NCBI GenBank assembly: GCA_026724425.1
Contig: JAIUCV010000102.1
Span: forward strand, 2,604,001-2,668,000
Direction: 5' to 3'
Source: Erythrophleum ivorense
Taxonomy: Eukaryota; Streptophyta; Magnoliopsida; Fabales; Fabaceae
DNA length: 64,000 nt
The position numbers and the translations under genes were made by a program. Below the pieces are notes generated by a model that was not told where the DNA came from, searched no databases, and was given only the letters and a program-made list of their open reading frames with translations. Below, piece after piece: positions 10,840 through 21,251 of this stretch; the stretch's first letter is position 1; each line of letters begins with the position of its first letter.

Positions 10840-13119
10840 ATGGCTATCACTAATCTCTTAGCCACCAGCAACGCCGTCAAACTGGATGGCGTCAGTTTCT
10901 CCTCCTCCTTCTCCGGCAAACAAAACCACTTCTTGGCTCGTCGTTTGTCACTGACGACTCATAGTCATAGTAGAGTGACTAGAGTCCAAACTAATTGTTG
11001 TTATCATGAGACGTCTCTAAAAGCTGTGTTTAAGACTGAAATAACAAGTGACAGTGACGGGATTGGAATCGTCCGCTTCCTAAAAGAGAAGAGCTATTTC
11101 GTTACAGGGTTTCTTGCCAAAGGTAAGAAACTTAAACCTAAAACAGAGACTTTTCTTCTAGCCCACGTAAACTGATTTTCAGCTTGCATAATTATTTGTT
11201 GCAGTGTTGATTGATAAATTGTTGAGGAAAAGTCCTGAGATTGGTAAGATCTTCCTTCTGATCAAATCCAAAGATCAAGAATCAGCCAACAAGAGACTCT
11301 AAGACGAGGTTCTGTTTAAACATTTCCATTCTCAACTTTGTTTTTTCTTTTCTCTCTTTTTCCATATTTTGTATAGCTTTGGTTCCACACAGATCATAAG
11401 CTCGGATCTGTTCAAGCTTCTGAAGCAAATGCATGGGAGCTCTTACGAAGAATTTATGAAGAGCAAGTTGATTCCAGTAATTGGAGATATTGGAGAAGAC
11501 GATCTCGGGATCGAATCCGTAATAGCAGATAAGATAAGTGAGGAGATTGATGTAATTATAAGCTGTGGTGGCCGTACAACATTTGACGACAGGTGTTTCC
11601 TCTGTTTTATCTTTGCTCTGTTTTTTATTACTTGCAAACTAACTGTAGTAATTGCCTTTGCTTTTTTAATCCAAACAAACGAAAACAGATACGACTCTGC
11701 CCTAAGTGTCAATGCTCTTGGACCTGGTCGGCTCTTAAGCTTCGGAAAGAAATGCAAGAAACTGAAACTTTTCCTCCACGTTTCAACTGGTACTGAGTTT
11801 TTTATTTTCCTTATAAAATGGAAAACTGTCTCAAACTAACTTTCTCCTTTCCTACATACTCTAGCTTACGTGACTGGTAAGAAAGAGGGAATAGTACTAG
11901 AGACTCCTCTCTGTATTGGAGAGAACGTAACTTCGCAACTGAACATTGAATCCGAGCTGAAACTAGCTTCAGAAGCTGTAAAAAAGTTCCATGGCAGAGA
12001 AGAAACCAAGAAACTGAAAGAACTTGGTATGGAAAGGTGAGAACGAAGGAGAAAATTTACTTTCTGGACCTACTTGTGTACCAAATAATCTGAATATTTC
12101 TGTTTGATCTTATAATGAGAAAACAGATCTCAAAGTTATGGATGGGAAAACACTTACACATTCACAAAAGCCATGGGTGAGACCTTAATTCACAGCAAGC
12201 AAGGAGATATGCCCGTAGTGATAATGAGGCCAAGCATTATAGAAAGCTCCTACAAAGAGCCTTTCCCAGGCTGGCTCCAAGGAATTAGGTTAAATATTTT
12301 TATTTAATTTTTTGGAGACAAAAAGGACTCACTAAGTTTAGCTTCTGGTTTCAACTAACATTTTTATTTGGTTTAAAACACAAAACCCAAAACAGGATGA
12401 GTGCTCCAGTAATCCTGGCCTATGGAAAAGACCAGATTTCTCACATGTGGGGAGATTATCAATCTTCTTTTGATGTTATACCTGTTGACATGGTTGCGAA
12501 CGCGGCGATAGCAGCCATGGCAAAGCATGGCTGTGGTAATGTCTCAGAGCTCAAAGTGTACAATGTCACTTCTTCATCTCATGCGAATCCCCTGCGAGTT
12601 GGAGAGTTGATGGACTTCTCTCGTCAACATCTGCGTGAGTCTCCATTAACAGAAGAAACAACGAAGGACTTAGAGCGCATGACATTCCACAGTTCCTTAG
12701 AAGGTTTCACTTCCTCTGTATCCAGCACAATAGCAAAACAAGAGAGAGAGATGATGAAGAATGGAGAAGGAGAAGCAGAGTCACATACCGCTCTGAGTAG
12801 GAAAGGAAAGAGGAAGCTAAACTATTTTGTGTCCCTAGCAAGAACATATCAGCCTTACGCCTTCTTTCAAGCTCGGTAAATAGCACATTACTTGGACTTC
12901 TTCTTCTTCTTTAATTAAGCAAAAAAAAAAGGCTATCAGATTAGTGACCTAAAGTATATATATGCCAGGTTTGATGACACCAACACAAGGAGTCTGATTC
13001 AGGAGTTATCAGTGGAAGAGAGAAACATGTTCGATTTCGATGTGGGAGGCATCGAGTGGGAGGATTACATTGTCAACGTTCATCTTCCAGGTCTTAAAAG
13101 AGAATTTCTACAGGAATGA
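10840..13119 (+). pseudogene. FAR6-like fatty acyl-CoA reductase pseudogene (unit 1)
   Basis: Eight exon-like blocks collinear with the intact unit 2, from MAITNLLATSNAVKLDG to a TGA at 13117-13119. Two lesions are visible. A 9-bp in-frame deletion near 11105 removes half of the dinucleotide-binding loop, so the conserved TGSTGFLAK reads TGFLAK. A TAA at 11300-11302 replaces the tyrosine codon at the end of exon 2 (KRL-stop-DE against KRLYHE). The YTFTKAMGE active-site motif and FAR C-terminal region remain readable. The exon 7-8 half (12397-13119) is almost identical to unit 2, differing by one residue in exon 7, while the 5' half is clearly diverged. The gene cannot make full-length reductase. 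Confidence 0.9.
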
Positions 13120-13658
13120 TCCATTTAAACAGAGTGATTTAAGAGACATCTTTCAATAGTTTTTGTACAAGTGCTTGTATTCACTAAATGATAGTATCAG
13201 CTATCTTTATGACTTATCTAGTTTCTCAATCAATATTTTACTGCAATATGTGAAGATATTGGATGCATGTTTCAACTTGAAGTATGGTGTACGGTGTACC
13301 TAAATCGAAAATCTTGCTTTATTCTATGGACCACAGGGTTTCTTTTACCACTTGGAGTTGACATAACTCTAAAATACTTTTACCTTTTTATTCCTTTCTT
13401 ATGAATATGATCTCTTCTGTTCCTCGCCACCAGTTTCTTTATGTGTAGCCTAACGAACGTTTCAAGGATAAATAAATCAGAGAATCGTCAAAGTGTCGAA
13501 GGAGATTGTGAGGTGTCGAAGAAGATAGTGCGGTGAAGCAGTTTCTTTTTTAAAGTGATGTCACAAGGAGATGTGGTTTTTATATGATAGATTTTCACAC
13601 AAAAGTTCTCCAGATTAAAATATTCATATTTTAATTATATTTTGTTGCTCAACTAAAA
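13120..13658. other. Spacer between FAR6-like units 1 and 2
   Basis: Holds the 3' flank of unit 1 and the promoter of unit 2. From about 13435 it matches 16255-16501 upstream of unit 3 almost base for base, including GTCAAAGTGTCGAAGGAG. The two downstream units therefore share a duplicated promoter. Confidence 0.6.
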
Positions 13659-15947
13659 ATGGCTCTCACTAATCTCTTAACCACCAGCAATGTCGTCAAA
13701 TTGGATGGCATCAGCTTCTTCTCATCGTTCTACGGTAAACCAAACCACTTCTTGTCTCGTCGTTGGTCACAGAGGACGACATATAGTCATAGCAGAGTCC
13801 AAACTTCATGTTGTTACCGTGAGACGTCGTTGAAATCTGTGACGCCGTTAATGATGCCTGATACAGAAACAAGTAGTGACAGTGAAGGAATTGGTATTGT
13901 TAGTTTCTTAAAAGGGAAGAGCTATTTGGTTACTGGTTCGACAGGGTTTCTTGCCAAAGGTAAAAAAACTTTTACCCTAAAACAGAGAGTTTTCTTGTTT
14001 TTCAAGTAAACTGATTTTCAGCTTGGAAAATTATATGTCGCAGTGTTGATTGAGAAATTGTTGAGGGCAAGTCCTGAGATTGGAAAGATATTTATTCTGA
14101 TGAAATCCAAGGATCAAGAGTCAGCCAACAAGAGACTCTACCATGAGGTTAGGTTTTCAGTCTCATCCATTTCGCTTTACACTACTCTTTTGTTCTTTTG
14201 CCTTTTTCGTTTCTTATACTCTGTATCCATTTTTTCCATACAGATCATAAGCTCGGATCTGTTCAAGCTTCTGAAACAAATGCACGGTAGCTCTTACGAA
14301 GCCTTCATGAAGAGCAAGTTGATTCCAGTAATTGGAGATATTGGAGAAGACAATCTCGGTATCGAATCTGAAACAGCAGACAAGATTAGTGAAGAGATTG
14401 ATATTATTATAAGCTGTGCAGGTCGTACAACATTTGACGACAGGTGTTTCCTCTGTTTTCTTTTTGCTCTGTTTTCGTTTTCTTGCAAACAAACACTTTG
14501 CTTCTAACCCAAGCAAAAACGGAAATAGATACGACGCTACCTTAAGCGTCAACGCTCTTGGACCTGGTCGACTCTTGAGCTTTGGAAAGGACTGCAAGAA
14601 ACTGAAACTTTTTCTCCATATTTCAACTGGTATGAGTTTATGTTTTGGCAAAAAAAAACTGGACTTTTAAGAAAAATTCAGGAAGCTGATTTTTGTTTTA
14701 TGTAGCTTACGTGACTGGTAAGAAAGAGGGAACAGTACCAGAGACTCCTCTCTGCATTGGAGAAAACATAACTTCGGACTTGAACATTGAATACGAGGTG
14801 AAACTAGCTTCAGAAGCTGTAGGCAAGTTCCACGGAAGTGAAGAAATCAAGAAACTGAAACAACTTGGTATGGAAAGGTGAGGATGAAGGAGAAAAACCT
14901 ACTTTTTCCTGCACCTTCTTATATACCGAAATCTGAAACAATATGTTTTGATCTTACGAGAAACCAGAGCTCAACATTATGGATGGGAAAACGCATACAC
15001 ATTCACAAAAGCCATGGGTGAGTCCGTAATTTACAGCAAGCGAGGAGATATGGCGGTAGTGATCATAAGGCCAAGTATTATCGAAAGCTCTTACAAGGAG
15101 CCTTTCCCTGGCTGGCTCCAAGGAATAAGGTTCAAGATTTTATTTGGACTCACTAGATTAGCTTCTTGTTTTTATTGACATTTTCATTTGGTTTTAAAAA
15201 AACAAAAAATACAGGATGAGCGCTCCAGTAATCTTGGCCTATGGAAAAGACCAGATTTCTCACATGTGGGGAGATTATCAATCTTCTTTTGATGTTATAC
15301 CTGTTGACATGGTTGCGAACGCGGCGATAGCAGCCATGGCAAAGCATCGTTGTGGTAATGTCTCAGAGCTCAAAGTGTACAATGTCACTTCTTCATCTCA
15401 TGCGAATCCCCTGCGAGTTGGAGAGTTGATGGACTTCTCTCGTCAACATCTGCGTGAGTCTCCACTAACAGAAGAAACAACGAAAGACTTAGAGCGCATG
15501 ACATTCCACAGTTCCTTAGAAGGTTTCACTTCCTCTGTATCCAGCACAATAGCAAAACAAGAAAGAGAGATGATGAAGAATGGAGAAGGAGAAGCAGAGT
15601 CACATACCGCTCTGAGTAGGAAGGGAAAGAGGAAGCTAAACTATTTTGTGTCCCTAGCAAGAACATATCAGCCTTACACCTTCTTTCAAGCTCGGTGAAT
15701 AGCACATTACTTGGACTTCTTCTTCTTCTTTAATTAAGGGAAAAAAAAAAGCTATCAGATTAGTGACCTAAAGTATATATATGCCAGGTTTGATGACACC
15801 AACACAAGGAGTCTGATTCAGGAATTATCAGTGGAAGAGAGAAACATGTTCGATTTCAATGTGGGAGGCATCGAGTGGGAGGATTACATTGTCAACGTTC
15901 ATCTTCCAGGTCTTAAAAGAGAATTCTTTCAGGAAAGATCCACTTAA
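13659..15947 (+). CDS. FAR6: Intact FAR6-like plastid fatty acyl-CoA reductase (unit 2)
   Basis: Eight exons (13659-13959, 14044-14147, 14244-14443, 14529-14629, 14706-14877, 14968-15129, 15215-15694, 15788-15947) total 560 codons with all junctions GT-AG and in phase. Residues 1-75 are serine/threonine/arginine-rich and look like a chloroplast transit peptide. The NAD(P)H-binding loop TGSTGFLAK is at 92-100 and the catalytic YTFTK at 303-307, followed by the FAR C-terminal domain. The family reduces long-chain acyl-CoA or acyl-ACP to primary alcohols. FAR6 (AT3G56700) is the plastid member, and its A. thaliana protein is of similar length (about 548 aa). This is the only unbroken copy of the four. 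The 3' half appears homogenised with unit 1. Confidence 0.92.
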
Positions 15948-16501
15948 AGAGAGTGATTTAAGAGACATCTTTCAATAGTTTTGGTACAAATGCTTGTATT
16001 CACTAAATGATGTATCACCTATCTTTTTGACTTTTCTAGTTTCTCAGTCAATATTTTACTGTAGTATGTGAATCACCTAGAATCCATTCGAACAAAAAGT
16101 GAAGATATTGGGTGTTATGTTTCAACTTTAAGTTCCCGACCAGAATTATATTTCCTTGTACAATTATATTTCACTCCTTGGAGTTGACATTACTCCAAGA
16201 TAATGTTACCTTTTTTTCCATTGCTTATGAATATGATCACTTCTGTTCCTCGTCGCCACCAGTTTCTTTTATGTGTAGCACAACGAACGTTTCAAGGATA
16301 AATAAATCAGAGAATCGTCAAAGTGTCGAAGGAGATTGTGAGGTGTCGAAGAAGATAGTGCGGTGGAGCAGTTCCTTTTTTAAAGTGATGTCACAAGGAG
16401 ATGTGGTTTTTATATGATAGATTTTCACACAAAAGTCTCCTCCTCTATATTAAAAGCTTCTTTTTTTTTTTTTTTTATAATATTTTGTTGGTCAACTAAA
16501 A
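15948..16501. other. Spacer between FAR6-like units 2 and 3
   Basis: 3' flank of unit 2 followed by a copy of the unit 2 promoter region (16255-16501 against 13435-13658). No other gene is seen. Confidence 0.6.
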
Positions 16502-18543
16502 ATGGCTCTCACAAATCTCTTAGCAACCAGCAATGCCGTCAAATTGGATGGCGTCAGCTTCTTCTCCGGCAAACCAAACCACTTCTTGTTTCGTCATTGG
16601 TCAGAGAGGGCGATTCATAGCAGAGTCCAAACTTCATGTTGTTATCGTGAGACGTCGTTGAAAGCTGTGACGCCGTTTATGATGCCTGAGACAGAATCAA
16701 GTAGCGACACTGAAGGAATTGGAATCGTCCGTTTCTTAAAAGGGAAAAGCTATTTGGTTACTCGTGCAACAGGGTTTCTTGCTAAAGGTAAGAAAACTTT
16801 TAACCTAAAACAGAGAGTTTTCTTATTTTCCAAGTAAACTGATTTTCAGCTTGGATTTTTTTTTTTTTTTTTTTTTTTGCAGTGTTGATAGAAAAATTGT
16901 TGAGGGAAAGTCCTGAGATTTGGAAGATATTTATTCTGATGAAATCCAAGGATCAAGAGTCAAGCAAACAGAGACTCTACCACGAGGTTAGGTTTTCAGT
17001 CTCATCCATTTCGCTTGACACGACTCTTTTGTTTTTTGCCTTTTTTTTTTCTTAAACTCTGTGTTCATTTTTTCCATACAGATCATAAGCTCGGATCTGT
17101 TCAAGCTTCTGAAGCAAATGCATGGTAGCTCTTACGAAGCCTTCATGAAGAGCAAGTTGATTCCAGTAATCGGAAATATTGGAGAAGACAATCTCGGTAT
17201 CGAATCTGAAACAGCAGACAAGATTAGTGAGGAGATTGATGTCATTATAAGCTGTGCTGGTCGTACAACATTTGACGACACGTGTTTTCTCTGTTTCTTT
17301 TTGCTCTGTTTTTATTCTTGCAAACAAACTTTGCTTCTAACCCAAGCAAAAAACGGAAACAGATACGTCTCTGCCCTAAGTGTCAATGCTCTCGGACCTG
17401 GTCGGCTCTTGAGCTTTGGCAAGGACTGCAAGAAACTAAAACCTTTTCTCCATATTTCAACTGGTATGAGTTTATAAGAAGTTTCGGAAACTGAAGCTAT
17501 ATAACACTTGTTTGTTATATAGCTTACGTGACTGGTAAGAAAGAGGGAACAGTAGTAGAGACTCTCCTCTCTGCATTGGAGAAAACATAACTTCTGACTT
17601 GAACATTGAATACGAGCTGAAACTAGCTTCGGAAGCTGTAAGAAAGTTCAATGGCAGTGAAGAAACCAAGAAACTGAAACAACTTGGTATGGGAAAGGTG
17701 AGGATGAATAAGGAGAAAAGTCTACTTTCTGCAGATTCTTATGTACCAAAATCTGAAACAGTATGTTTTTTGATCTTACGAGAAACCAGAGCTCAACACT
17801 ATGGATGGGAAAACGCTTACACATTCACAAAAGCCATGGGTGAGTCCGTAATTCACAGCAAGCGAGGAGATATGCCTCTAGTGATCATAAGGCCAACCCG
17901 ATTATAGAAAGCTCCTACAAGGAGCCTTTCCCTGGCTGGCTCCAAGGAATAAGGTTAAAGATTTTGTTTTTCCAGAGACAAAAAAGGACTCGGTAGATTA
18001 TCTTCTTGTTTCAATTGACATTTTCATTTGGTTTAAAAAAAAACAGGATGAGTGCTCCATTAATCTTGGCATATGGAAAAGCCCATATTTTCGACATGTG
18101 GGGAGATTATCAATCTTTTTTTGATGTTATACCTGTTGATATGGTTGTGATTTGTGAACGCGACAATAGCAGCCTTGGCAAAGCATGGTTGTGGTAATGT
18201 CCCAGAGCTCAAAGTTTACAATGTCACTTCTTCATCTCATGCGAATCCCCTGCGAGTTGGAGAGTTGATGGGCTTGTCTCGTCAACATTTGTGTGAGTCT
18301 CCATTGACAGAAACAACGACAGACTTAGAGCGCATGAAATTCCAAAGTTCATTAGAAGGTTTCATCTCCTCCGTATCCAAGAAATTAGCAAAACAAGAAA
18401 GAAAGGTGAAGAATGGAGAAGGAGAAGGAGAATCACATACCACACTGAGCATGAAGGGGAAGAGGAAGCTAGAGTATTATGTTGTCAACATTCATCTTCC
18501 AGGTCTCAAAAAGGAACTCTTCCGGAAAAGATCTTTGATTTAA
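16502..18543 (+). pseudogene. FAR6-like fatty acyl-CoA reductase pseudogene (unit 3)
   Basis: Collinear with unit 2 but broken many times. The dinucleotide loop glycine is replaced by arginine (TRATGFLAK; CGT at 16763-16765). The exon 3 donor context is changed from AG|GT to AC|GT near 17281. A 2-bp gain near 17563 shifts exon 5 out of frame. A second indel near 17895 turns the RPSIIESS region into a stop, and about 7 extra bases near 18145 disrupt exon 7. A deletion joins exon 7 directly to the end of exon 8 near 18473 and removes intron 7. The terminal HLPGLKKELF block is still readable. Promoter and exon 1 are close to unit 2, so it was probably functional until recently. Confidence 0.9.
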
Positions 18544-18781
18544 CTCATTTAAGAGACAACTTTCCTATCACCAACCTATCTTCTATTCAGATTTCAGTGA
18601 TTTAAGAGGCTTTATGTTCTCTATTAAGTGTATCACCTGTCTTTATGATTTTTCTAGTTGATCAATCAAAGATCTGTCAACATTTTTACTTTAGGATGTG
18701 AATCACCTAAAATCCATTCGAACCAAAAAAATTCAAGATGTTGGGTGTTACATTCCAATTAAGTTCCATAATAAATAAGTA

Positions 18782-18815
18782 CTAGTTGCGGACCCGCACA
18801 GCAGTGCAGTGCGGG
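18782..18815 (-). mobile_element. Helitron-like 3' terminus
   Basis: On the minus strand a hairpin with stem CCCGCAC/GTGCGGG (18793-18815) is followed by seven bases and CTAG (18782-18785), then T. Helitrons end in a short hairpin plus CTRR and insert between A and T, so this fits a 3' end with the element extending to the right. The 5' TC end was not located. Confidence 0.65.
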
Positions 18816-19844
18816 ATTACGTTTTTGTTTTTTGTGTTTTTTTTTTATAACATGTGTTAATTTTAGTGTTAGTTCAAGAGTTGTGTGTTTTTTGTTGTGT
18901 TGTTGTCAAAATTGTCAAGTATGTTAAAATTTGACAACGCCTCCGTGCTCCGACCTGTCGCTCTTTATCATTTTTAAAGCTTGATTTGCTTTTCACATAA
19001 GCGAAGCTAACTCGAGAAGCTTCTTTTCTGTTGGTGGAGAAATTCATTTTTCTTGTTCTGACGAAAGCTCCACCTCTGGTAATTTCTCTGTCGCCGTGGC
19101 TTCCATGGCTGTGACTCCATCTGCTTCCCAACCTTGAAGTAGTGGATCCGCGCATTGTGCGGGGTTATACGTTGGTTCCCGTTTTCGAAACGAAACGATT
19201 TTCTTACATGATTTTTTAATTTTGTATTAGTTTAAATCTTGTTTGCTGTTTGATTTTGTAATATTGTACATTAGTTTTCGTTTTATACAACATTCTATTT
19301 TTAAATCTTGGAAATACCCATTTTAGAAATTAAAAATAAAATAAAAATGAAGACATGTTCCCATTTTTTCCACTGCCTTACTTTTCACCGCTTTATCCAT
19401 TTCAATTTATGTGGTTTGTGCAAGGTTGCGTGTTATACTTGTTTATCGACACGATTTGGTTACATTATTTGTTAATATATGTCAACTTTGGTATTACTTT
19501 TAATATTATGTGCTTTGTTTGATTTTATATTACTTTACCAAATTTTTATTCTTATTTTACATAAAACTGAATAACTTTACCTTTCTTCCTTTCCCCTGCA
19601 ACTTTGAAGATGAACATGTTCATAATTGGTTCCACCGCTCAATCCATTTATTCTCCATCGTCTTTTTACTCTACTTGATTCGAAATACATGTTATTTGTA
19701 ATGAACTCTACTCTTTACTCTACTCTACTTTACTCTTTATCCCTTTCACTCTACTTTCCCTTCATCCTCCACCTGATTCAAAACAATCTCTCCAAATTAG
19801 ATCTACTGAAAATCGGAAGCTTCATCAATCGACAAACGATTACG

Positions 19845-19941
19845 ATGAACTCTGTGAAGGATACGCTTGGGAAATGACAGAAGATGGCAGCGGACGCCAC
19901 CAAGAAGGCCGGGGATCTTGCCGACAACGTTTGGCAGCACT
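19845..19941 (+). pseudogene. Captured fragment of a GEM/FIP1-like GRAM-domain gene
   Basis: Translation gives MNSVKDTLGK, a TGA stop, then QKMAADATKKAGDLADNVWQH, ending at a GT donor (CACT|GTAAGC). This is the conserved block just before the GRAM domain of GEM/FIP1-like ABA-responsive proteins, in which the stop position is normally tryptophan (GKW..KMAADATKKAEDLA, from memory). So a single TGG to TGA change breaks it. No GRAM domain follows. The exon-intron junction shows it was copied from genomic DNA, not from mRNA. Confidence 0.7.
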
Positions 19942-20038
19942 GTAAGCTCCCCCCCTTACTCGCCTCTTTCTTCTTCTTCGACGATCATATAAATTGCAAA
20001 TTTAATGATATATCTCTGATTTCTGTCTCTCGAAGATT

Positions 20039-20200
20039 AAATGAAGATAGATAGTCTTGATTATGTCCTTTGTAAATTTAGTCTTCATCAGCTCATGCTT
20101 CTTCATGAGATTATGTTTCCACCACCGACAGAAAATCCAGCCAATAGTTGTGCTATTGATGATCTTCCTTTTGAGCCAAAACACTCCGGAAATTCTTAAG
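20039..20200 (+). other. Short unassigned ORF in the Helitron-like region
   Basis: A 53-codon ORF (MKIDSLDYVLCKFSL, ending PKHSGNS) downstream of the captured GRAM-gene fragment. I do not recognise it. It could be another captured exon or chance reading; no splice sites or homologous context support it as a gene. Confidence 0.2.
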
Positions 20201-20516
20201 ATCCCTTCAATTCATAACCTTTATTGCCTATGACTCTTGAATCTTCTCTTTGGTTCTTTTTAATGAACTCTCTCTGCTTCTCCTTTTTTTTTTTCAGTTT
20301 CTCATCTAAGTTCTTTTATCAGAGCAAAGGCTAAAACTTGGGACCATGCTGTTTTCTGGAAAAACAGCTATGCTCTTGTAAACTTTGTTCATAATTGCTT
20401 CCATCCGCACTGCACTGCTATGCTCTTGTAAACTTGATTCGACTTATGGCTCATTGATGATGGGTCACGTATTATATAGTAGTAGGGTTTTTCTTAAAAT
20501 TGGAAATCTCGCTAGC

Positions 20517-20785
20517 AAAAGTGTAAAATTTCTTTTATGGATGTATTTTAAAGGGCTGCAAAAACGGAAATATGTGATTGTGTTAAAAGTGTAAAATTTC
20601 TTTTATGGATGTATTCTAAAGGGCTGCAAAAACGGAAATATGTGATTGTGTTATATGTAGAGGGAAAAATCGATTGATTTATCCTTGCAAAAGTGTAAAA
20701 TTTCTTTTATGGATGTATTCTAAAGGGCTGCAAAAACGGAAATATTTGATTGTGTTATTATCTACAGGAAAAAATCGATTGTTTA
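20517..20785. repeat. Three-copy repeat upstream of CIP111
   Basis: A 68-bp unit beginning AAAAGTGTAAAATTTC and containing GGGCTGCAAAAACGG occurs at 20517-20584, 20585-20652 and 20689-20756. Copies 2 and 3 also share a following segment containing GGAAAAATCGATTG, so the larger period is about 104 bp. Copies differ by only a few bases, which points to recent duplication. Confidence 0.9.
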
Positions 20786-20886
20786 TGGTTCAATTGTTTG
20801 TTGGTTTAAGAAAACCAAACTGGTTTGATTTAAGTAGAATCTATGTCCGTGTCCAAACATTGGGTTTTAAGTTTTTTTACTAAATT

Positions 20887-21058
20887 AACCCTAGATATAC
20901 CTGTTTCCAAACAGATTTTGTTCATAAGGAGGGATGGTTTTTTTGTCCAAAAACAATAGAGATCCTTTTGAAAGTTGTCGAGTTTCTTTCAGACATTTTA
21001 TCGAACATTTTGGCTGCAATGAAACACTTATATTTGGGCTTGGGCTTGGGCTTGGGCT
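20887..21058 (+). promoter_or_regulatory. Telo-box and (TGGGCT)4 site II cluster before CIP111
   Basis: AACCCTA lies at 20887-20893 and four head-to-tail TGGGCT hexamers at 21035-21058, about 200 bp before the CIP111 ATG. Site II (TGGGCY) plus telo-box combinations are typical of plant ribosome-biogenesis and translation genes. That fits CIP111 as the plant relative of yeast Afg2/Drg1. Motifs are seen directly; function is inferred. Confidence 0.6.
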
Positions 21059-21251
21059 CATTCGGACAAAAGAAACCCAAACCAAAGTTACTGAAGAAAT
21101 TGAGGGTTTTGCTTTTGGCTCTCTATCTCCGGCGACCATCACCGGCGGTCTATCTGTCTCTGGATTTTTTAACTCACCGAGGGACGAGTTCTGCTTTTCT
21201 CTGTGGACGAATTTTTTTTAATAGTTTAGTGTAAAGAAACAAAAGCTATAG

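Larger units (their letters stand above)
18816..20250 (-). mobile_element. Degenerate Helitron-like region carrying gene pieces
   Basis: About 1.4 kb with no intact gene. A second GC-rich hairpin (CCGCGCATTGTGCGG at about 19147-19161) resembles the terminus at 18782 and suggests nested or duplicated ends. The interior holds GC-richer, gene-like islands (about 18930-19140 and 19840-19950) inside AT-rich DNA, typical of Helitrons that have captured host fragments. Boundaries on the right are not certain. Confidence 0.45.

Noticed and set aside
18874..19155. 93-codon minus-strand ORF in the Helitron-like region
   Set aside because: No recognisable domain; it overlaps a terminal hairpin and is more likely captured or chance sequence.
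20934..21234. Two overlapping ORFs before CIP111
   Set aside because: They read through the TGGGCT repeat and promoter motifs and end before the conserved CIP111 start; probably leader sequence.
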